Shown here: in pieces, positions 1-7,350 of the stretch
Layout: the number at the start of each line of letters is the position of its first letter
Numbering within the stretch: position 1 is the stretch's first letter
Assembly: GCA_045587205.1 (NCBI GenBank)
Contig: JAZNBV010000040.1
Coordinates: forward strand, 1-63,887
DNA length: 63,887 nucleotides
Direction of reading: 5' to 3'
DNA from: SIG78 sp045587205
Lineage (GTDB): Bacteria > Verrucomicrobiota > Lentisphaeria > Victivallales > Victivallaceae
The notes under the pieces: model-generated
Told to the model about the DNA's origin: nothing
Database searches by the model: none
Seen by the model: only the letters and a program-made list of their open reading frames with translations
Translations under genes and position numbers: made by a program

Positions 1-543
1 TTCAAAGAGGGCAACGAATGGTGTTTTAATGAAATTTATAACCGATACTATAATCGCTTGTATGGATATGCTGTAAAATATCTGCTGTCAAAAGAAGATG
101 CGGAGGAAGTTGTTAATACTGCTTTATTTAAGGCTTTCAAGTATTTAAATAAATTCAGAGGTGAAGCCAGTTTGGCAACATGGTTGTTTCAGATTTTACG
201 GAATCAGACATTCAGTTTGTATCGACTGAAACGCAGCAAAGGTGTTTTTGTCACCCAAAGTCTGGAAGTCATAACTTATGACAATTCACCTTTTATAATG
301 AAAATCACGGATTATAAAAGTCTTCCGGAGAACTTTCTCATAAGTCAGGAGATTGCAGAGTGTATTATGGCAGCCATAGATGAATTACCGGTGACCATGA
401 AAGAAACAGCCAGTTTGTATCTGATTGAAAAACTGCCGTTAAACACTATAGCCAGACATTTGAATTGCCCAATGGGAACAATAAGATCAAGAACAGCCAG
501 AATCAGAAAACATATCAGCAAATTTCTGGAAGATTTAAAATAA
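1..543 (+). CDS. ECF-type RNA polymerase sigma factor, 5'-truncated by the window edge
   Basis: The frame is open from base 1, so the gene starts upstream of the window; 180 residues are visible. The first residues (FKEGNEWCFNEIYNRYYNRL) look like the start of sigma region 2, followed by DAEEVVNTALFKAF, the region 2 helix that contacts core polymerase and the -10 element. Residues about 120-178 form region 4, with a helix-turn-helix (LPLNTIARHLNCPMGTIRSR) for -35 recognition. No anti-sigma gene follows it. It would redirect RNA polymerase to a small regulon whose signal is not shown by the sequence. The gene is visibly more AT-rich than its neighbours, which could mean transfer or relaxed selection. 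A TTG at 58 should not be taken as the start, because homology clearly continues upstream. Family assignment is confident; the subgroup is not. Confidence 0.85.
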   Translation, partial: FKEGNEWCFNEIYNRYYNRLYGYAVKYLLSKEDAEEVVNTALFKAFKYLNKFRGEASLATWLFQILRNQTFSLYRLKRSKGVFVTQSLEVITYDNSPFIMKITDYKSLPENFLISQEIAECIMAAIDELPVTMKETASLYLIEKLPLNTIARHLNCPMGTIRSRTARIRKHISKFLEDLK

Positions 544-724
544 GTATAGAAACGCAAAAATGACAAGGGACTGTTGTATTTGTACCCCTGGCGAAAAAAT
601 CTGCAAATTATTTGCAAAATCTGTTTTTACAGCTACTTTATAGAAAAGTTATGGGATGGCTGTGCTTTTTTTTACATTAATTTTTAAATTTATATATTTG
701 CGTAGCCTTGTTTGCAACAAAAAT

Positions 725-753
725 TTGACAAAAACCGCCCGCAAGTGTATTTT
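725..753 (+). promoter_or_regulatory. Predicted sigma-70 promoter of the ABC-F gene
   Basis: A -35 box TTGACA (725-730) and a -10 box TATTTT (748-753) are separated by 17 bases, 27 bases upstream of the start codon. An AGGA ribosome-binding site lies at 767-770. The -35 box is a perfect consensus match; the -10 box is moderate. Confidence 0.55.
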
Positions 754-779
754 ATACTCTTCAATCAGGAAAAATTATT

Positions 780-2741
780 ATGATCGATTTTCAGAATATT
801 TGCAAAAGTTACGGCGAACAGGTTCTTATGGACAATGTTTCGTTCCGTATCAATTCCGGCGATCGCGTTGGTGTTGTCGGTGCCAACGGCGCCGGCAAAA
901 GTACGCTTTTTTCGATAATCACCGGCGAACTGGAACCGGATTCCGGTTCAGTAAATTACCCGAAAAGTATGCGTATAGGCTGTCTGCATCAGAATCTGGA
1001 AACTGCCGCGCTGGAGACTCCTCTGGTAGAATACACCAGCGATGCGCTGCCTGAACTGCGTGCCGCCGCTGCAGAACTCAAAGAGATCGAACACCGGATG
1101 GCTGAAAACCCTTCCGGTCCGGAAGATGAAAGGCTGCTGCGCCGCCACGGCGAATTGCAGAGTCAGTTTGAACATCTGGGCGGATACCGGCTTAAAAGCG
1201 AAGCGGAAGCCGCTTTGTGCGGTCTGGGATTCAAAGTTGAAGATTTCGGCAAGCCTTTGAAGGCTTTTTCCGGCGGTTGGCGGATGCGTTCGGCGCTGGC
1301 AAGAGTTCTGATCGCCCGGCCGGATATACTGCTGCTGGACGAGCCATCAAACTATCTGGATATACCGGCTGTGGAGTGGCTTTGCCGTTTCCTGAAAAGT
1401 TATTCGGGGACTTTGCTGCTGATCTCGCACGACCGTTTTCTTCTGAACCGTCTGACCAATGTGACACTGGAAGTCAATAAAGGCAATGTCACCCGTTATG
1501 CGGGTAATTATGACTACTACCGGCGCGAACGCGCCAACCGCGCCGCTATGCTGGAGGCTCAATATCAGAATCAGGCGCGTAAAAAGGAGCAGATGCAGCG
1601 GACGATTGACCGTTTCCGCGCAAAAAGCACCAAAGCTGCCCTGGCAAAGAGTATGCAGAAGGCGCTTGACCGTATGGAAGATGTCGAAACAATGGATGAT
1701 CTGGCGGTCAAAGGCACCTTGCGTTTGCCGGATCCGCCGCCTTCGGGGGCGGAAGCGGCGCGGCTGGAAAATATAACTTTCGGCTACGAAAACAGCGGCA
1801 GAGTTATTTTCAAAGAGTTGAATATGGAAATCGGTGCCGGTGATAAACTTGCTTTTGTCGGATATAACGGTATGGGTAAAACCACGCTGCTTAAGCTGCT
1901 GATTTCCAAGCTCAAACCGCAGGAGGGGCGCGTGGTGCTCGGTCATCACATCGTGCCGGGGTATCTGGCGCAGGAGTTTGCCGATTTGCTGGTTATGGAA
2001 AACACGGTCTATGATACGGTCAAAGCGGCGGCAGCTCCGGGGTTCCCGCTCAATAACCTGCCTGCGGTACTGGGGAGCTTCGGTTTTCCCGGTGATAACG
2101 CATATAAGCCCTGTTCGGTGCTTTCCGGCGGCGAGAAGATCCGGCTTTGCTTTGCACGCATTTTTGTTAATCCGCCCAACCTGCTGATTCTGGACGAACC
2201 GACTACGCACCTGGATATTGCCGGACGCGAAATATTGCAGGAAGTTCTGCAGAACTACAAGGGTACGCTCTGTCTGGTCAGTCACGATATTGAATTTGTT
2301 CGCAATGTAGCTGACAGTATCATAGCAATGCGTGAATTCGGCGTGAAAAAGTATTACGGCAACTATGACTATTTTCTGGAAAAAACCGCTTCCGAAAATG
2401 CGGCAAATGAGCCGCAGACTGCAAAACCTGCGGAAAAATCCGACCTCAATGCCAAGGCGCGCCGTCAGGAGCGCGCCCGTCAGCGGCAGGCGCTTTCTGC
2501 TGAAAAGAAAGCGGCGGAAAAACTGGTTGCCGACTGGGAGAAAAAAGTGGAAAAACTTGATCTCCGTCAGCAGGAGCTGCTGGAAAAACTTGCCGAACCG
2601 CCGGGGGCGGATTTCGGTGATCTTGCACGCGAACTTGCCATAGTGCAGGATAAATTGGAAAATGCCACATCGCAGTGGGAAAAGGCAATGGAAAAACTTG
2701 AAGAAATTCAAGCTGCCAATGCTGCGATCCACGACGATTGA
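780..2741 (+). CDS. ABC-F family ATP-binding protein (Uup/YheS-type)
   Basis: A 653-residue soluble protein with two ABC ATPase domains and no membrane segments, the layout of ABC-F proteins that act on ribosomes as translation factors rather than as transporters. Domain 1 has Walker A GANGAGKST near residue 40, signature FSGGW and Walker B LLLDEP. Domain 2 (from about residue 325) has Walker A GYNGMGKTTL, signature LSGGEK and LLILDEPTTHLD. The linker between the domains is charged and helical (about residues 245-310). After residue 540 comes a Lys/Glu-rich coiled coil resembling the C-terminal extension of Uup. The ATG is preceded by AGGA at good spacing. Its stop overlaps an upstream TTG of the next frame, but the next gene most likely starts at 2777. 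Antibiotic-resistance, quality-control and DNA-related roles are all known among ABC-F proteins, so the exact role is open. Confidence 0.92.
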   Translation: MIDFQNICKSYGEQVLMDNVSFRINSGDRVGVVGANGAGKSTLFSIITGELEPDSGSVNYPKSMRIGCLHQNLETAALETPLVEYTSDALPELRAAAAELKEIEHRMAENPSGPEDERLLRRHGELQSQFEHLGGYRLKSEAEAALCGLGFKVEDFGKPLKAFSGGWRMRSALARVLIARPDILLLDEPSNYLDIPAVEWLCRFLKSYSGTLLLISHDRFLLNRLTNVTLEVNKGNVTRYAGNYDYYRRERANRAAMLEAQYQNQARKKEQMQRTIDRFRAKSTKAALAKSMQKALDRMEDVETMDDLAVKGTLRLPDPPPSGAEAARLENITFGYENSGRVIFKELNMEIGAGDKLAFVGYNGMGKTTLLKLLISKLKPQEGRVVLGHHIVPGYLAQEFADLLVMENTVYDTVKAAAAPGFPLNNLPAVLGSFGFPGDNAYKPCSVLSGGEKIRLCFARIFVNPPNLLILDEPTTHLDIAGREILQEVLQNYKGTLCLVSHDIEFVRNVADSIIAMREFGVKKYYGNYDYFLEKTASENAANEPQTAKPAEKSDLNAKARRQERARQRQALSAEKKAAEKLVADWEKKVEKLDLRQQELLEKLAEPPGADFGDLARELAIVQDKLENATSQWEKAMEKLEEIQAANAAIHDD

Positions 2742-2776
2742 CAGTTTATATTCAATATAATGAAGGTTGGTGTGTT

Positions 2777-4384
2777 ATGAAATTGTGTGCGCTGCAAATA
2801 CCTTATGCCAAACGCGTAAGCGAGGCGGAGAGTTCGGTGGAACTGGCAGTGAAACTGTTAAATTCCTGCGATGACTCCTGCGATATAATATTGACTCCGG
2901 AATATACCAATGCTCCGGCAGCTTTTCCCGACGGCAGCTGCATTGAATTTGCACAAAAGCACACGTCTGAACTGCTGGAAGCCGCCCGTGCCGCTGCCAT
3001 ACGCTGCAATGCGATCGTGGCGGTAAACTATGTCTGCGAAGCAGAAAAAGGTCTTTTCCGCAATACCACCGAAGTATTTGACCGCAACGGCAACAGCGCC
3101 GGACGATTTTACAAACAGCATCTGCCGCAGGCGGAAAAATCGGTCAATAAACTTGATTTTGGCTATACGCGCAGTTTCCGGTCGCCGGATATTGTGGAAA
3201 TTGACGGTATAAGATTGGGCTTCCTGATCTGCTATGATACTTACTACGCAGAATACATAGCACATCTGGCGCACGTCAAGCCGGATGTGGTGCTGGTATC
3301 CAGTTTTCAGCGCGCCGAACGGCAGGATATACTGCGGATGCAGAGCTGTATGACAGCTTTCAACTGCAATGCGTTTGTGCTGCGTTCTTCGGTTTCAATG
3401 GGCAGTGATGCCGCAGTTGGCGGCAATTCGCTGGTGGCAGCTCCGGAAGGTGTGATTCTGGAGGAATACGGCAATAACATCGGGGTGCTGGAGTGTGAAG
3501 TTGGTGATGTTAAACGCAAATTTATGCGTTCCAACAGTTTCGGCGGAGCAATGATCCCCAATGACGCGTTTGTCTCGCAGGGGCGCACCCCGTGGGCATA
3601 CCGTCCGGCGGGCAGTATGACAGTGGAAGGCGACCGTGCGATGGCTTATCCCAGATTGTGTGCACACCGCGGATTCAGTACGGCTGTTCCGGAAAATACG
3701 CTTGCGTCACTTGGTGCTGCAGTCGGTATGGGGGCTGCGGAAATTGAAATTGATGTCAGATTTACCTCCGACGGTGTGCCGGTGATTTCACACGACAGCC
3801 GTCTGTCGCGGGTATCCAACGGCAGCGGCACCATTGAAGAACATACTTCAGCGGAGTTGCGGCAGTTGGATTTCGGAATCAAGCACGGCGAAAAATTTGC
3901 AGGTATCGGTATAGCAACTTTTGAAGAAGTCTTGAGTAAATTTGCCCGTCATACCATTATAAATCTGCATTTGAAAAGTGCCGGCGATAATGATTCTGCG
4001 CCTTATCCTGAAAAGTGGATGCGTAAAATCGTTGATTTGATCTATAAATATGACAATCAGGAACATGTCTATTTTATGGGTGCGCCGGGGGTAATGGTAA
4101 CTGCGCGTGCCGTTGCTCCCGAAATACCGCGATGTATGGCGCATTTGACCAATGACCTGTGGGGAATTGTTGACCGCGCAATAAAATATGATTGCCAGAA
4201 AGTGCAGTTCTTTATACCGTACTTCAGTCAGGAAATGATTGATAAAGCGCACGCTAACAATATATTGTGCAATTTCTTCTACTGTGATGCCCCGGAAGAT
4301 GCCCGGAAATTGCTGGATATGAAAATCGATTGTATCCTGACTAACAATTACGCGGTAATGACAAAGGCGCTCGGTATCAAATAA
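2777..4384 (+). CDS. Carbon-nitrogen hydrolase fused to glycerophosphodiester phosphodiesterase
   Basis: A 535-residue two-domain protein. Residues 1 to about 245 are a nitrilase-superfamily amidase with the Glu-Lys-Cys triad: E42 in LTPEY, K113 in FYKQH and C152 in LICYD. Residues from about 290 to the end are a GDPD TIM barrel: H297 in AHRG, E306 in PENT, E324 and D326 in EIEID, and H339-D340 in ISHD, the metal and general acid/base set of the family. The nitrilase half would hydrolyse an amide or nitrile C-N bond; the GDPD half would cleave glycerophosphodiesters to glycerol 3-phosphate and an alcohol. No signal peptide is seen, so it is probably cytoplasmic. The start at 2777 is preferred because it follows AAGG and restores the usual MKLCALQIP beginning; the frame is open back to a TTG at 2738. 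It converges on azlD with an 8-bp overlap. The natural substrate is unknown. Confidence 0.85.
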   Translation: MKLCALQIPYAKRVSEAESSVELAVKLLNSCDDSCDIILTPEYTNAPAAFPDGSCIEFAQKHTSELLEAARAAAIRCNAIVAVNYVCEAEKGLFRNTTEVFDRNGNSAGRFYKQHLPQAEKSVNKLDFGYTRSFRSPDIVEIDGIRLGFLICYDTYYAEYIAHLAHVKPDVVLVSSFQRAERQDILRMQSCMTAFNCNAFVLRSSVSMGSDAAVGGNSLVAAPEGVILEEYGNNIGVLECEVGDVKRKFMRSNSFGGAMIPNDAFVSQGRTPWAYRPAGSMTVEGDRAMAYPRLCAHRGFSTAVPENTLASLGAAVGMGAAEIEIDVRFTSDGVPVISHDSRLSRVSNGSGTIEEHTSAELRQLDFGIKHGEKFAGIGIATFEEVLSKFARHTIINLHLKSAGDNDSAPYPEKWMRKIVDLIYKYDNQEHVYFMGAPGVMVTARAVAPEIPRCMAHLTNDLWGIVDRAIKYDCQKVQFFIPYFSQEMIDKAHANNILCNFFYCDAPEDARKLLDMKIDCILTNNYAVMTKALGIK

Positions 4385-4697
4385 GCAGCATATATGCCGC
4401 CGTGCCGCTGATTATGGAAATGAGCGGGTTTTTCAGAAACCAGTGCAGTACTGCAGTCACTGCCGATGCCGCCAGTGCTGACGGCAGGCGGGTGCACTGG
4501 CTGTTGGCATAGTCCAGATTGCCGTACATACTGTAAACAACCAGCATCGCTATTGCTCCGGCGGTCAGAACTCTGCCCAGATAAAGCAGCCACCCGGGGA
4601 CTTTGGTTTTGCCGGCAAACAGCATAAAAGGTACACTGCGCAGGATAATTACCACCACTGCCATAACGGCGATAAGCAAATACTGATGCAGAGTCAT
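4377..4697 (-). CDS. azlD: AzlD-family branched-chain amino acid exporter subunit
   Basis: A 106-residue protein with about four hydrophobic helices, matching the small partner (AzlD/YgaH) of the two-component LIV-E exporter family that expels branched-chain amino acids. The ATG overlaps the TAA of azlC (sequence TAATG), so the two are probably translationally coupled, as expected for obligate partners. It is the last gene of the ruvB-zinc-ribbon-azlC-azlD run and overlaps the end of the convergent nitrilase-GDPD gene by 8 bp. Substrate specificity cannot be read from the sequence. Confidence 0.85.
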   Translation of the reverse strand: MTLHQYLLIAVMAVVVIILRSVPFMLFAGKTKVPGWLLYLGRVLTAGAIAMLVVYSMYGNLDYANSQCTRLPSALAASAVTAVLHWFLKNPLISIISGTAAYMLLI

Positions 4698-5416
4698 TAC
4701 CGGTTCTCCCTTGCTTCAAGTCTTTTGCGCAATATCAGCAGTACTGCAATCATAAGTGCCATTGCTGCCAGCAGCATCCGGTTGATGGAACCGGGAAAAA
4801 ATGCCGCAAAAAAGAGCAGTGCAAGCAGAGTGGATACGCTTCCGGCAAGTGCCGGTATCCGGTTGGCACGGTCACGCAGCAGATCGATCAGCACCACCAG
4901 AAAGAGTGCCGTCATTGCAAAGTCTATGCCGGTGGTATCCAGCGTAATGAACGCTCCTGCCGCCGCGCCGGTAACCGAGCCGGTGAACCAGTAAAGGTGG
5001 TCAAACGCAGCAACAAAAAGCGAGTAATACATCCGCTTTTTACCCCGTAATGCAGTGGAACTTTCCAAAGCATAAGTTTCATCGGTCAGACTCCACACCA
5101 GATAATATCTTATGTACCACGGATAATTGCGGAAATAACGCACCAGCGATATGCCGTACATAGCGTACCTGATATTGATAAGCAGTGCCAGCAACGCGGT
5201 CAGCAGCAGTGTGTAAGTCGGTGCATTGTCCAGAATTTCCACTGCAGCAAACTGCATACTGCCGGATATTGTGGAAAAACTCATAAGCGCCGCCGTTCCG
5301 GTGTCGGCGTTTTTTACTTCCGAAACCAGCAGTATGCCGAAGGCTATCCCCATAGAGAGATAGCCCATTAAAACCGGCAGAGAGTCGGCAAATGCCTTGC
5401 GGATGATCTTTTTCAT
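4697..5416 (-). CDS. azlC: AzlC-family branched-chain amino acid exporter subunit
   Basis: A 239-residue integral membrane protein. The N-terminal region has the family hallmarks (FADSLPVLMGYLSMGIAFGI near residue 8) and several hydrophobic helices follow. It is the large subunit of the LIV-E exporter (AzlC/YgaZ) and pairs with azlD, whose start codon overlaps its stop. It begins 25 bp after the zinc-ribbon gene and is probably co-transcribed with it and ruvB. Export of excess leucine, isoleucine, valine or related compounds is known for the family; the actual substrate here is inferred. Confidence 0.9.
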   Translation of the reverse strand: MKKIIRKAFADSLPVLMGYLSMGIAFGILLVSEVKNADTGTAALMSFSTISGSMQFAAVEILDNAPTYTLLLTALLALLINIRYAMYGISLVRYFRNYPWYIRYYLVWSLTDETYALESSTALRGKKRMYYSLFVAAFDHLYWFTGSVTGAAAGAFITLDTTGIDFAMTALFLVVLIDLLRDRANRIPALAGSVSTLLALLFFAAFFPGSINRMLLAAMALMIAVLLILRKRLEARENR

Positions 5417-5441
5417 AAAAACAGGCTGGAGCGAAAGGCAG

Positions 5442-6149
5442 TTATTCTTCGTTGATGTAGATTATGTGCATACAATTATCGCAGTAGGTGATTGCCCCGG
5501 CACGCGCCGAATTAAGCGTTTGAGGAGTCAAACGCAAATGACAGTTGCCGCATTTATCGGCTTCCACGCAAACCAGCGGAATACCGGCATTTTTCTGCAG
5601 GATCTGTTCATAACGCATCAGCACTTCCGAATCGACCATTGAACGCAGTTCCGGGCGTTTTGCCACCAGTTCGCGGCCGCGTTTTTTGATATCGCCTGCC
5701 AGTTCAGCAAGTTCGGCAAGTTCTTCGCGGAAACCGGCAGTTTCCGGTTTGACTTTCTGCAGCGCATCGCGGAAAACTGCATTGTCTTTTTCGATGATAT
5801 CCATAAGTTCCAGCTGTCTGCTTTCCAGATCGCTGATGGATTTCTTCAGCATAGCTATGGAACCGAGCATGGCCTGATATTCGCTGTTCTTTTTGATCAG
5901 ATCTGATTGAGTCTGCAATTTTTCAATTTTATCATTGAGTTCGGCAATTTCCGCTTCGGTCTTTTTAAGTTCAAGCTCGTGCGCGGTCTTTGTTTCTTTG
6001 GCTTTGCGTGCTTTGCTTTCCACGGCGGCAATCTTTTTCTGCAGTTCTTCAGCCTCTTTCGGCAAGATGGTCAAACGCAGTTTGAGATTGCGGATTTCAA
6101 GGTCAAGTTTCTGCAGATTCAAAAGATTTTCAGCCCAGATCGCTGCCAT
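5442..6149 (-). CDS. Coiled-coil protein with C4 zinc ribbon (PF02591 type)
   Basis: A 235-residue protein. Residues 1 to about 175 form long charged heptad helices (coiled coil). The C-terminus carries two CxxC pairs (CGNC near residue 202 and CDNC near residue 225) that would bind one zinc ion, as in the conserved zf-RING_7/DUF164 family related to HP0958/FlgZ. Members are widespread, bind nucleic acid or protein partners, and mostly lack a firm function. It lies 23 bp downstream of ruvB and 25 bp upstream of azlC in the same run. Localisation should be cytoplasmic, since there is no signal peptide. Confidence 0.85.
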   Translation of the reverse strand: MAAIWAENLLNLQKLDLEIRNLKLRLTILPKEAEELQKKIAAVESKARKAKETKTAHELELKKTEAEIAELNDKIEKLQTQSDLIKKNSEYQAMLGSIAMLKKSISDLESRQLELMDIIEKDNAVFRDALQKVKPETAGFREELAELAELAGDIKKRGRELVAKRPELRSMVDSEVLMRYEQILQKNAGIPLVCVEADKCGNCHLRLTPQTLNSARAGAITYCDNCMHIIYINEE

Positions 6150-6172
6150 AGTAAAATTCCTGTTGTTGAGTA

Positions 6173-7207
6173 TCAGAAAAGATCCATCTGATTCGATTTT
6201 TTATTTTTGCCGCTTGCGGCGCTGATTCCCAGTTTTTCGTACGCTCTGGCTGTGGCGGTGCGTCCCCGCGGAGTGCGGATAAGAAAGCCTTTCTGGATCA
6301 GAAACGGTTCGTAAACCTCTTCCAGAGTGCCTTCGTCTTCGCCCACAGTCACAGCAATATTTTTCACCCCCACCGGGCCGCCGTTGAAATTGCAGATGAT
6401 CGCTTCCAGAATCCGGTTGTCAATGTCGTCCAGTCCGTCCGGATCGATCTTGAGCATATTGACTGCCGCCGAGGCGACCTCTGCGGTAATCAGTGAATCC
6501 GCCTTTACCTGCGCGTAGTTGCGTGCCATCCGCAAAAGGTTGTTGGCTATACGCGGGGTTCCGCGGCAGCGGCGGGCAAGTTCCAGAGCTCCGTCTTCAT
6601 CGATCTGCGTTTCCAGAATTCTTGCGCTGCGCTTGATGATCTCAACCAGACTGGCGTCATCGTAATAGTCAAGCCTGACATTTACTGCAAAACGCGACCG
6701 CAGCGGCGCTGAAAGCATTCCCTGACGGGTGGTGGCTCCAAGCAGAGTAAAGTGCGGTATATTCAAACGCACTGAACGCGCTCCCGGCCCCTGTTCAAGC
6801 ACAATGTCAATGAAAAAATCTTCCATCGCACTGTAAAGATATTCTTCCACCACCGGGTTCAGACGGTGGATTTCGTCAATAAAAAGTATATCACCTTCGC
6901 TTAAACTGGTCAGCAGCCCCGCCAGATCGCCGGGTTTTTCAATTGCCGGACCGCTGGATGATTTGAGAGTGCAGTTCTTTTCGTTGGCAATGATGTACGC
7001 CAGACTGGTTTTGCCCAGCCCCGGAGGACCGGATAAAAGAATGTGTTCCAAAGGTTCATCGCGCCCCGCTGCGGCACGCACCATAAGTTCCAGAAGATCC
7101 TTTGCATCCTGCTGTCCGGGAAACTCCGAAAAAAGGGCGGGACGCAGCAGATTGTCGCTGCTGCCGTCTTTGCGGTTGAGTGTAGAGGTGATAAATCGCT
7201 CGCTCAT
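6173..7207 (-). CDS. ruvB: Holliday junction branch-migration ATPase RuvB
   Basis: A 344-residue AAA+ ATPase, the motor of RuvAB that drives branch migration of Holliday junctions. Visible are Walker A (GPPGLGKTSLA near residue 60), Walker B (ILFIDEIHR), sensor 1 (LLGATT), the arginine finger region (LSAPLRSRFAV) and the C-terminal winged helix (GGPVGVKNIAVTVGEDEGTLEE). Length matches the family. The protein ends in QMDLF, which resembles the beta-clamp-binding pentapeptide. ruvA and ruvC are not adjacent. It heads a leftward run and is divergent from transketolase across 143 bp. Confidence 0.97.
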   Translation of the reverse strand: MSERFITSTLNRKDGSSDNLLRPALFSEFPGQQDAKDLLELMVRAAAGRDEPLEHILLSGPPGLGKTSLAYIIANEKNCTLKSSSGPAIEKPGDLAGLLTSLSEGDILFIDEIHRLNPVVEEYLYSAMEDFFIDIVLEQGPGARSVRLNIPHFTLLGATTRQGMLSAPLRSRFAVNVRLDYYDDASLVEIIKRSARILETQIDEDGALELARRCRGTPRIANNLLRMARNYAQVKADSLITAEVASAAVNMLKIDPDGLDDIDNRILEAIICNFNGGPVGVKNIAVTVGEDEGTLEEVYEPFLIQKGFLIRTPRGRTATARAYEKLGISAASGKNKKSNQMDLF

Positions 7208-7350
7208 ACTTAAAATTGTTAAAAATATCGTTAAAAAAAATTGCTTTTAAGCGTTTTGGATGTTAAATTAAAACGCGTGTTATAAATTTAACTGTTTTTG
7301 CAAAAAATACCAGTATAAAACTGAAAAAAATCAAAAGAAAGGTCCTTGCA

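Noticed and set aside
1347..2732. Open frame of 461 codons on the minus strand
   Set aside because: Antisense to the ABC-F ATPase; no domain or start signal.
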